NCBI GenBank assembly: GCA_022494885.1
Contig: JAGVSM010001410.1
Span: forward strand, 62,001-126,000
Origin: Micrasema longulum
Taxonomy: Eukaryota; Arthropoda; Insecta; Trichoptera; Brachycentridae
Reading direction: 5' to 3'
DNA length: 64,000 bases
Shown here: piece by piece, positions 1-12,300 of the stretch
Layout: each line of letters begins with the position of its first letter
How positions within the stretch are numbered: position 1 is the stretch's first letter
Made by a program: the position numbers and the translations under genes
Notes under the pieces: model-generated
Told to the model about the DNA's origin: nothing
What the model saw: the letters and a program-made list of their open reading frames with translations, nothing else
Databases searched by the model: none

Positions 1-90
1 CTATAAATATTAACGTTTTAAGATAATTTACAAGTTATTGGATAATACCTAACTAATTTTCAAAGGCTCGCTGATATTACTACAAGGCTT

Positions 91-372
91 TCAAGGCAAG
101 TTAAGGCTTAAAGTATCGTACAGATTTCTGTCTCTCGTTGAAACATTCTTATTGGTAATTTTATTTAGGATTTCCTGTTGTAATGCTGTCAACACTTTTT
201 TAACATTGGCATTGTTTTGCGGCGTCAAAAGAAGAGCTTTTCTGACATCTTGAAGGCTTTCATTGGGTTTATCGAGTGCCAGGTAAGCTTTAGATCTAGC
301 ATAGTAACATTCAAAAGAGTCTTGGCGAAGAGATATTGCTTGCGATGCTAAATCTACAGATTCAGCTAATTC
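91..372 (-). CDS. rols: rols exon: second and third TPR helices, stop at 91-93
   Basis: The acceptor is atttacag|GAA. It encodes the TPR helices ELAESVDLASQAISLR and ECYYARSKAYLALDKPNES, with a third helix pair, then a short basic tail and TGA. Known homologues carry a long disordered C-terminal tail after the TPRs. The stop may therefore be a true short end, or a donor upstream of it (for example TCT|gtacga near 117) may lead to further exons beyond the window. No AATAAA is seen in bases 1-90. Confidence 0.85.
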   Translation of the reverse strand, partial: ELAESVDLASQAISLRQDSFECYYARSKAYLALDKPNESLQDVRKALLLTPQNNANVKKVLTALQQEILNKITNKNVSTRDRNLYDTLSLNLP

Positions 373-3300
373 CTGTAAATAAAAAAACAATATTAGGATT
401 GAAAGTTTAAATAATATAATATAACAATGACAGTTGCTTCTAATTCATGGGCATGTGATAGCTTGCCTCCCACATACCGAATCTGAGGACTTAAGTTTCC
501 TTGGCGGTGCCCACATACAAGGAAAAAATTGCTTGTTGCCAAACAAGAAAAGCTGCCCTACGGAGCTCTTTGTAATCTGGCAGTCCTAGCATATTTTTGC
601 TAAAAGAATGTAATCCAGAAGTACTCAATACATACTTCACTCTTCACTAACTGGGATTAAATTGATTGAACATGATCAATTCGACCAAACGATTACAGTT
701 TTTTTTAAAGGCCATGGAATTCCTTTTGGATGCCACTAGATCTGTATATCTGACAGCACCTATAATAGGGCCACGGATAGAAGCGAGAAGGTCCATTCCG
801 TATTCATAGGAGAGAGATAAAGGAACAAGACCACAGGATGTGTTCAGAAGATTGATTCTAAATCGTGGGAATATAATATTATCTGTTATTAACTTAAAAA
901 TAAATTATATGAAACCAATAGTCGAACAACAAATAAATGTGTAGATTCTTAGAGTAGGTATTATGTACTTACATTTAATTTCCTTTTACATCTGGATTGG
1001 TTGAGCAGAAAGTTAGTTTTGAGTTGTGTGAATGTAGAGATGTGTTCAGGTGAAAGAGGTGTCCCTGTTGTTATAGGATCATTGATAATATTTTTAATTT
1101 TCTTCAGTGCATATTGGTAGCGATGAGATGCTTCTGTCAGCCGACCCTTTCTATATAGGACGTTTCCATCCTCCAAGAGTTTATTTAGTAATATTAATCT
1201 GTCAAATAAGGAGATTTAATTAGCAAAGAAGTTAAATAGGCAAGTATAAAAATTGGCAGTCAATATCAAAACATAGCTTGTTGAGAGGTTGTTTCACAAT
1301 ATTTTCAAAAAAACTTAAAGAATTTCTTCTTCTAAGGTAGGTCATATTATAACTTACAATATTTCAGGTTTTCCTGCAGCCATTGCCCATGTTGCTGGAC
1401 CTAATTTTGCCCCCCTTTTCAGGAAACATTGAACCACCTAAAAAAAAACAAAATATATTATTATATAAAAACACTAGGTCATTTCATTCACTTATGTTAC
1501 TGTTTATAACAGAGGATTGCTAGAAATCATTTAAAACGACATTTAGAATCATAAAAGTATTTTTAATATAATATGTCTCTATTCATCAAATTGTACGTAT
1601 TTTGCATGCCAAGAGTATTTATGTGAAACTGTTCAATAAAGATTTATTTGGGTACAGGTTTTGAATTTTAAGAATAACCTTTTCTTTTTGTTATCTAAAG
1701 TTTTACAACACATGTATCTGCAAAGAACGAAGCTTGTTTAGTAATAATCAAAATGGCTGGTTGACACAAAAATCTAAAATCAGAAAACTTGGTGAGATTT
1801 GAAAGGATTTTTTTGCATGACAGGACAGCTTTGATTACTGTAGTAGATTACAGCACAGAACAACCAGGATTGAGAAGAATCACAATTGTTCATTTTTGTC
1901 TATTTGTACATTGAACCCGGAATCCTCATGAAAAGCAATTGTATTAAGGTAGGATAACATTATTGCGTTGTGTTACGAGCGGTTCTGTCATTTTTAGTGA
2001 TCATTTCCTAATCCAACTTCGCTAAAGTCGGTCGGTTCAGAATAACTTCTAGTGATTCGGATAGTAAATTTGAAGAAGATCTCAGATTTTGCATTTGATC
2101 AACATTATTAGAGTTCTCTGTTGAGAGGAGGAAATAAAACAAACAAAAAATATCTAGATCGCCCAAAATATGTGCTTGCATAGCTGTGAACGGTGACTAA
2201 ATGCATTAAGGTGAGACATTTTTAGAAACACAGTTTTGTGGTGAGCGCAATAACTTCCCTTCATCACTCTGATGCAGACTTGAATTGTTGGATCAGGAAT
2301 GTATCGTGCCACACTACGACACTATATGGAAAGAATGTAATTCTGTTTATACAAAATACATGGATAACACACCTCAATACAACACAACACAATACCTAAT
2401 GTAATTTTACCTTTTTTTTAAAAGGAATAACCTTAGCGAGCTTATCAGCCTCAATTTTGATGCTTATCAGCTGGTGGGATAGAGGGGATATGGAAGGAGG
2501 TCATGTAAAATACACCACAACACCCAAAACAATTGAGAAAAAAATCTTTCTTGGATTTTTCTCTTGCAACTGGCGGGAATCGAACTCATGACGCCAGTTT
2601 CACAGTTGGCTGTGTAATCAACTGCGCCACAGCGCCTGTCATTACACCACTGAGGCTGCCAATATGTTATAAGAAGTTTAATTTGAAACTAATTTTACCT
2701 GGATATTCTTCTGTCCTATGGCTCTGTCAAGGGGTCTGATTCCATTGTGGTCCACCCACTCAATCTTTGCACCTCTCTCCAAAAGTGTTTCTACAATGTT
2801 GGGATGTCCTCCACAGGCCAAGCAGAGCGGTGTTCTTCCTGCCGAATCAGGCTGGGTGATGGAAGCTCCCCTATCTAGTAAAGAGATTACACAGCCCAGC
2901 CTTCCACGGAGACACGCCCAGCCAATCGCTGATACTTCATCAGAGTCACATGAATTAACTGCAAAACCTGTTTTGACAAATAAATCAATTTTTGAGCTAA
3001 ACACAAGTAAATTTTTAGTTTAAAACTAAAAAAACATTTATTTTAAGTTTAAACATTGATTTCTAGTACGAACATATATGTGAACATGTATGAACATGTA
3101 TGTGATCATGTATGTGGATACATGCTGATGTTATAGCTCATTTTTGTGGCAACAAATCAAGTATAGGTAATTTCGTTCGTTTGTCATTGCTTTTTGAAAC
3201 CACCCGTGTTAAAACACTATTATTTATTTATTTTATTTTATTTCTGATTTTTACAGCTATTACATCAAATATATTAACAATACTCGAGCCAATTAAAAAA

Positions 3301-6300
3301 TCCACTGTTTATCTAATGATTTACATAATTGTAAGTGTGTGACGTTTGGGTGTGAGTGTATGGGTGTGTAAGTAAAAAATAAGTATATAATTAAAACGTG
3401 AACAGGGTATAAGGGAGAGATTGTAATAGTTTATGCATACTTTTGTTATAATAGTATTTCTAAAAAGTATGGTAAATTTCAAAACCTAATTCTAAAAAAA
3501 TCATTTTATTTTAAACTTTAATTGATACATATTGAATAAATAATGTTCAATGAGTCCTATATAATACGGTAAATAGCCACAAAATGCAGTGAATACCATC
3601 ATATTTCAACAATAAAGAAAGGTAGGTATGACAGTAAAATAATTTATTATTAACAATGCTTTTCAAAGAAGATTACTCCCTTTCCTCTGATGGAAGATTA
3701 CTCCCGTCACTAATTTTGAGCACCAACTCAAAATTGGTATATTTTTTTGTAATTTAAGAAACTCAGATGCAAACAAAATAATCAGGATTAGGAAACTCAC
3801 CGTGGTCAAGAAGAATTTCCACAACATTAGGGTGACCCTCCGCTGATGCGATAATCAAAGGATTTTTATTTGGGTTTGTGAATGTGGCTCCAGCTAGCAA
3901 AAGCCTCTCCACGATGATGTTGTGTCCGCCTTTAGAAGCCAGACATATCGGATCCATCCCTCTCTGATTGGACTTGTGCAAATCTGCTCCTCGTTGTATG
4001 AGAGCATCGACGACAGCTAGACAAAAGCTTCCAGATCCACATGCTGCGGTTAAGGCAGTCTCACCAGTTATACTGCATATTGAGTCAACCTAGAAAAGAC
4101 AAATAAATTACTTAAAAAAATAATAAATCATTTTACTGCTATTTAAAGGTTAAAGAAAATTTGCAACAAAAAAAAAAAAAGGAAAATCTTTTAGCATTCA
4201 ATAAAATGCCGACAAACAAACTTTGAATTTCAAAATTGAGGACAGACTGTTGACAAACAATTAGAATACATACCACTATATTTTGCTCTTTCTGCCTCTG
4301 CCCCTTGGTGAAATTTGAATAATTTGACAAATAGTGTGTTGCATTATTACCTAATGTTTTCACTTACTTGCTTTTTACATATCTTTCTTCATGTGTATAA
4401 TATTTGATAAAATAATAAACATTTATGTGAACGAACCTCTAATTCTGCAGTATCCAATAAATACTCCACAATATTCAGATGCCCTGCTAGAGAAGCGCCG
4501 ACGAGAGCGTGTAGAGCTCCGAGGTTATCTTCAGCAACTGCTTTTTGTTCACTACAACCCAACAAGTAGGCTACTGTTGTCCCGAAGCCGTTTCTGGCAG
4601 CGTGAACCAAAGCTGTTTGGCCAGTTTGATCAATATCTCCTAAACTTGCGCCTAAAATAAAGTATCCATTTTGTAGATTAAACTTTTTAAAATCTCATTG
4701 TTTGGTCAAATTGTATGTAAATAGATAATAGTGTTTACCTGCGGCTACAAGTCTTCTGGCTACATCAGTGTAACCTTTCTGACAAGCAAGAATGAGAGCT
4801 GTACAACCTTGTGAATTAGTGAGAGCGATGTTTGCGCCAAATTCTATTAACATTCCAACCATGGACAATATCCCTTGATAAGCATAAATGCAAAGCAAAG
4901 GTGAATTGCCCATGTAATCAGTAATAAAGTCAGGTGATCCTCCTGCCAGCAACATTAATCTTGACACTTTTACATTAGGATTGTAGATATTCCGTAAAGT
5001 TGAAATGGCCTGGCTCACATTGGAAGAGCTTTCTGATACCCATTCAGCCTGTAAATCTCTGGAACAGGTTCCTGGTGTAGCAGGACCCATATTTCTATAA
5101 AGATGAGCTTTGAGGATGTGGTGTCCCAGTTCCATAGTTTTTTCAGCATCGAGAGGCGATTGGACTCTGGATAATCTAAATGCGATAGCGGAGTGACCGG
5201 ATCTCAGGTCGCATAAAAATTTAGTACTTTCTCCTTCATCTCTTCTTATTAACCACTCTCTGAATGAAGGGTGGAAGAACATATAGGTGCTGTCAATACG
5301 TTTTACAAGGAATCCCGATAGAGTGGAAAATCTTTGCAAGAACTCATCCCACGGCAAAAAGTTATTAACCAACAATGAATTAACTGAGTAATAAATTTCT
5401 CCCAAAGTAAGAGGATATAAAGCTGCTAAGCATACGCTTAGAATGTGTGTTACTTTTTCAAATGACTGCACTGTGGGGAATTTCAAATTAAATTGAAGTA
5501 AAAATATTTGTGGCAATGATACTGGAAGAACCTTGTAGTTTGTAGATTTGACAACTAAATTTCCTTTTTCTATTAGGTCGAGAATTAATTTTACGAATAA
5601 AAATGATCCTTGCGCCAATTGTAAAACATACTGAGAAAATTTGAAAAGTGAACTAGTAATTCCATCTTGTTTTCCGAGAACAGATCTAACATTGCTTTGA
5701 ATAGATGAATTCGATTGTAATCTTAAATTAATGTATTCTAGCATATCTTTTTGAACATTATCATTGCCTTGGAATTCATCTAAGCTTAAACGTGTATAGG
5801 GCAGTTGTTTTGTCAGTTCTATGAAAGGCGATCTTATTGTGGCGACAATTTTAAGCCAAGTTGGCATATCAGGAGTGTGCTTTGTAAGAAAAGATGAAAT
5901 CGTATCTCCATGATCTGGTCTGTGGTATTCAGCCTCGCAAAGTCCATCTATTAAAATAATACTGTTCATTTCATCAATAGTTTGATTTTTCCTCAAGATA
6001 ATGAGTGGTTCAATAATTCCACGTCGAAAAGCTAAGTCAGGATCAGCTATACATTCTTTGATGGACAGACATCCTAGTAAGTGGGGTTCTCCAAGAAGGT
6101 AATCTTTGTAGGCCTGTAGTCGAGGAGCTTGGCACAATTGGGCAGCCAAAGAATGAACAAATTCTCCAACCAAACAAGTGCAGTTGTTGTCAGCCTTTGT
6201 AACAAAAAAAAACATTGAAAATTAAGAATATTCATGATTATTGCTATTGATGCATGTACAGATATATTTGTAAAATATTTACCTGGCAAAAATGATAAGC

Positions 6301-9300
6301 AACAACTTGTGATGCCAAATCTATAAGATTTCTCGCTTCAGAGTCAGGTATAATGTCATTGGAGATATCATGGAGATCTCTAACTTGCTCGTAGATTGAA
6401 TCTTTTTTTCTCCCAAAGCAAGAATATTCAACAAGTTGAAGGATGACAGCAGTTTTTCCCGTTCCTGGCTCACCGGATATGATAATACCAGGGGAAGATG
6501 AGTTGCTGATATCTTGAATGTCATTTATTAACCATTGTCTACCAACAAATAAAGGGTCTTGTTCAGGCAGCGGTACTTCAAAGAAGAGAGGTCTTAGTGT
6601 CAAGTGTGGAGTCGGAGGATAATCTGAAAAGTAAAAATATTTCAAATTACTAAATTTCTCAGTAAGCACAGAAAGTCTACAATTAATTATTAAAACACGG
6701 ATTCCTCTGATTCCTATTTGGTTATTTACAAAAGATTTTCATTAATATTAAAATGGGTATGGAATGCTGGTGTTGATATTTTTTTAAAATTCTAATGTGA
6801 AGCAGAACATACCACAGAATATCGGTGAAGCTGTGATATTGAAATATTTCATTAGAAATACATTGAAAATGACATGGCACTTACATTTCCTTGCATCAAC
6901 AGTTGGGGCTAATCTGGTTCCAGTTCTTGCTGATCTTCTTGCTGAAGTTCGCCTGTTCTTAAAGAAACCCATATCATCAACTTTACTAGGGGTAGCTGAA
7001 ATTTTAAAATAATAACGTAAATATTGCATTCAAAATTATTAGAAAAATTATAAAATTAAGTTGCGTTAGATAAATAGGAAGGATTCAAACATATTCACTA
7101 AAAATAATATAGTTTTTAGTAAAATTGTTATTTTTTTTAAATATTAAAAAAATAATTTCAGTGTCCAGAAATAAAATAAAAAGAAATTAAGAAATAAAAT
7201 GAAGTTTTTATTTTGAGACGGTTTACGACCGTTCAAACGAACGCTAAATTTGCGATTTTATTTTTCCCACAATAAATCAAATAATGATGTCGGCTTATTG
7301 TTTTCTAATTGCTGGCAATCTACTCTATGGCGTGTATTTTTGTCCGCTAAGTTGCAATCCGTAATGGCATTAACATTTTGACAGTTTGATTCCTTACGTT
7401 ATTATTTGCATTATTTAAGGTCAAATCCGACTGGCCTGTGACGTAATATTTAAATTTACGTATATTATCATTATAATTGTTATTTTTTATTTCATATGAT
7501 AAAATGAATCTTAGGGTGTATTTGCAACTAATATTTATTTCCCATACTAGCAAAAAATACTTTGAAACCTAACGTATGTTCAAAATATACATAGCAATAA
7601 CTTCTAAACTGAAGAGAAAAAAAACAGCGAAAATTTTCAAATAATTCTCTTTTATATCAAATATTTTTTTACAACTGCAAGATTAAATTCATATTTTAGA
7701 AGGATAATATCAAACCAATGAATTAGTGACAATATATTTTTTTTAATGTTGTGATACCTATAGTGAATTATGGAGGCTAGAGCTAATAAGCTTCCGTCGC
7801 TGTGATCTGTGTAGATCTATTATTACGGGTCCCCCATAAATTAATTATCATCCTCTAAGTCAAGGTTATTAATGACGAAATTCCGTGGTTATGAAAAAAA
7901 AAGGTTTGTTATGGACAATGAAACAAAAAAAAAAATATGGTATTATAAGCGCTACGTTTTTTTTTTAAGTTTTGAATATTTAAAATTACTCCGCGTGTGA
8001 TGTCTCAAGTTCAGTTCCGCTTCTTCTTAGTCAGTTCTGCCGATAGGTCCATTGACGGTGAGTAAACCGAAAAGCTTCCACAACTCTCTAATCATTGGTT
8101 GATTCATACGAACTCGTGACGTCGTTTGAAGTAGTTCGTTTTTGTTAAAATATTTTTTATTATTATTTTCATTCATTTTTAGGAAACTTTGCGGTATAAT
8201 ATAATGCTTTAATTTTTACCGCGCGTAAGAAAACATTTTTTGTATCCAATTTCCCGAAGGGATGAAGTTCCTCATTATGGAAGTGATCATATGGAGCAAA
8301 TAAATGTTGAAATTTTGAATGAAAAAGAGGTGATTATGAATAGGAGAAGTAGTTAAACAATCAAATCATCAAATCAAGTAATAAAATAAAAGTGCCTGCA
8401 CTTACTTGTAACAGAATGCCTTCGACTTATTGGACTAGACGAACAGTTGCTATTTCCGGATAAAGACATTGACATCAGAGATCCTATTGAATCGGATGTT
8501 GGTTCCTTACTATGAGTCATAACGCTGACATCAGCTTCCGAGGATCCAGTGAGAGTGGAAACCTGCAAAAAGGAGATTTATTATAAGCCTGCATAATATG
8601 TAACTAACATAATTGACATTTGTAAATGATCTGAAAGCATCGTTAACAGGTGTATGCAACAAGCCGATATAAAATTACGTTTATAGTATTAAAATAAAAT
8701 AATATAGTTCTGTTAGCAAGCAGCAAGGCTGATTTGCAGCAAATAGTCTCTAGAATGTGGGATGTATGCCTGGAGAGCGAATTGGCGATGAACGAAAGTA
8801 AGTCAAAAGTGATGGTATTTGAAAGGGATAGTGAGGTTACTGACTGCATAATAAATGTAAACAACGAATGTCTCGAGCAAGTAGAAGAATTTGTGTATCT
8901 GGGAAGCATGTTTTCAAGAGATGGAAGAGTAGAAAAAGATGTTGAAAGAAGAGTGAATGCGGGCAACAAAATGAACGGAGCACTAAGCACAGTAATTTCT
9001 AATAAAAATATGTCAATCGAAGCTAAACTGGCAGTGCACAACGGAGTTTTAGTCCCAACACTTATGTATGGAAGTGAAACATGGAACTGGCAGAGGAAGG
9101 ATGAAAGCCGAGTGAACGCAGTTGAAATGCGATCTCTTAGACGAATGTGTGGGAAATCAATGTATGACAGGGTTACGAATGATGAAATCAGGCGAGAGTG
9201 TAAATCTGAGACAAGTATAATTAACAAGATTAAGAAAGGGTCTCTGAGATGGTTTGGTCACGTAGAACGAATGGACGACGAGAGAATGATAAAACAAGCA

Positions 9301-12300
9301 TATATGGCAAAAATGAACGGCAACGTTAGACGAGGACGACCAAGGAAGACGTGGCATGATCAGATAAACCAAAATCAGAACCGAAGGGCATGTATGACAA
9401 GATGTATGAATGTGGAAGAGGCTAGGATTGTATGCCAGGATAGACGTGTGTGGCGGTCCATTCTCTCTGCCTACGCTTACAAGGAAATGGCGTGATGGTA
9501 GTAGTAGTAGTAGTAGTAGCAATAAAATAAAATAAAATATCAGTACGAAAAAAAATGGCATAAATGAACGAAAAATTCTGTTTTGAGTAGAGTGACCAAT
9601 TATATTTTAAATCCTTATTAAATATAGAAAAGTAAAATAATAAAATAAAATAATTTTATTCTAGATAATGTTGATATTGTCATTTTTGTAAAGGGACTGC
9701 AACCTTGAGGTGTTTTCTCGATTTCGATTGCGATTAAAAGCAGCCATCGAGTAAAAAACACTCGTCCATGGTTCCGGTTCTATTTCACAGACATAACTGT
9801 ATTCTTTATCCACCTGGACATGAAAAAATCGATAATCGAATTACACTGCATTTACTTTTACAATGCAGGCCCTACGCACTATCAGGTGCGAATGGGGGTT
9901 TAATTATGATGAGAAAGAATGCAAGGCCAAAAACTTACTGGACTGGTGTTATTTGAAGCCAAGGTGTGCGCGTCCAAACTGGCCAAGGATGTGCAGCTGT
10001 CCCTCGCCGAGGACTTGTGCTTCTGCCGTTTGCTTCTGCTCCCATCTCCCAAAAGAAGTCCTAGCCGCATGTAGAGATCACTTTGGTTCCCTTTCCGATT
10101 TTCACTTAGCCCCAAAGGCTTAATATTACCACCCTCGTCATCTAAAAGACCGAGAAAAAAACATTAATGCCAACGCCAAATTAAATCATTAGATCAGTAT
10201 TTAGGTCAGTGATTGTAATTAAAAACCACTCTTCGTAGGTAGGGACGTAATATTATTAAATAATGATCTCACTATTATTGAGTACCATGAAGAATGTGAC
10301 CTATCTACTCAACGACACAAATCAACATCTTGAATTACAAATTACAAAGAAGGTAACACACACGGATACTCACATTATCCTAACTTCTAATATCTAACAC
10401 AGAGGTGAACAAACACGTTATGTTTTACTGCATAAAAAAACACAAATAACAACTTACCTAAGAAGCCTACTTGATTATTTATGTAAAAATGTAAAAATAA
10501 TAGTAGGAGGCGGCCAAGATAATAAATACAATAATGTTATTTTATTTATCAATGGTGCTTATTAAATCTTTAAGCGCGGGTTTTGTAACAGGTGTTTAGA
10601 AAATAAAGGAAATAAATTTGTCAAACAACAAACATTCAAAATTACAAGAAGTCAACTACAAAATCATTAAAACCGTACAGAAGGAACATATAAAACGTAA
10701 AGAAAACAATGCAGGTGAGTAGGAAAAAGTTATATGTGTGTTATAAAATTAGGCCAATAAAAACAATACAACAGTCATCAAACAAAAGGCAGGGATGCTT
10801 ATAATAAAGATTCTCGTGCCTGTAGCCAACTGATTGAGACCTTTGGATACCGATGTGTTGGCTGACCAGAGGGATCTGATCTTACTGAAGACTAGCGCTG
10901 GCCAGGTACCGGAGTTGCGTTGGTTCTCCACTTGCGGACCAGCTTGCCCTGTATGATGGCCTTTGGCCGAATTGCAAAAATACTTACACATTAACACTAT
11001 TATTATTAAATTTACCGATTTGTGAAAGTAGTTGCGAAGGAATTAAATTCATCAGCTTAAGCTTTATTGCCTGTAAAATAGCGACACGTCTCGTTACCGC
11101 CTTGGAACACATACATCGACCAAGAATATGTGCATAATATACGAAACATGTTCATATTTTGTGTGTAGGTACTTGTGTTATCCTTTCGTTTATGCACTTC
11201 AAGTGCGAATTAATTATTTTAATAATCTTATGCTTATAATGCGATGAATGGCAGAAATTATACGCATTTTATGCGTTAAAATTGAAGTCACTTAAAGCCT
11301 GTTGATGGTAATTATTCAAACATTCAAGAACGTCAAGTTAACTGCTAAAGGCGTACTCTTATCTCTGGGTGTTTAAAATAATTATTTATCAATGATCACC
11401 GTGAACGGATAAGTTATAGAATAGTAAGTTTTGTGACGAATTATATTTGTCAACACCCGCGTATTACATAGATATTTTATAGACTTCCGAGTTGATCAAT
11501 AATGGAATGGTATGGAGAAGTATACGCATGTCAATTGTCAGAAAAAAGAAGATAAATATTTAAACTAAAAAGGAAATACTAGAATAATAGAATTGCGATC
11601 TTTGGGAGTCCTTCGCGATGAGGTCGGGATAAGAAGTGGGTTTGTTGCAGGTGGTAGACAGACTGACAGAGAGCAGAATGGGGCGCGTGGGAGGAACATT
11701 CGCGAGTGTGGGAAGACTGAAATGGCGCGCAATCTACTCTGTGCGTAAGGCGCATGTACGAGTCGAGTGACCGATGCAGGTAGTTGGCAGATAGGGTTTA
11801 CGCAATTTCCATGCAAATTTATCCCGTCGCGCGTCGGTCGGTTGCACCAGGAGACCCGTTCATTAATGGATTCCAAATTGAAAAACCTGCATGATTTAAA
11901 TTAATACATTTAAAAGTTCGAGGCACTCGCAATTTGCAGTACGTGGCCGGACAAAACGCCCGGATGATTAAATTTGGATAATTATGGCGCGAATCATCGG
12001 TAGAAGAAAAACTTAAAGCCTCTGTCGAATAATGCATTCGCTGTATAACGAGGCGAGATACAATAAAACAATTCAAGTTTGGATTGACCATAGCAGCAGG
12101 TTGTGGTTCGTAAATCAAAAAAGTGAAAGGTGTAATCAAAAATAATACGAAGGTACGTGTGATGAGTCATAAAACATTTAGTAAGTAACTATTCCGAAGA
12201 ATTTGGTACGTTCGTTCATTGGCTAATTCAGACAATACGAACTATATTAAAGCTGGAATAGTCATAAATTAACAGGCGTGGGTAACGCCAAAACGGGACC

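Noticed and set aside
1980..2340. Acidic, Ser/Asp-coding stretch as a transposase remnant
   Set aside because: Frames are broken throughout and no motif is firm enough to name a family.
2577..2645. tRNA gene on the minus strand
   Set aside because: Has A and B boxes but no proper acceptor or anticodon stems. A SINE head explains it better. The same applies near 35.1, 47.9, 52.6, 56.6, 38.96 and 63.75 kb.
2718..3023. 101-codon plus-strand ORF
   Set aside because: Antisense shadow of the rols ankyrin exon.
8643..9561. Minus-strand ORFs opposite the LINE
   Set aside because: Shadows of the plus-strand reverse transcriptase frame.
11565..12139. Overlapping minus-strand ORFs of about 100 codons in a rols intron
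   Set aside because: No domain, and no splice sites fitting the proven exon phases. The openness follows from the locally higher GC.
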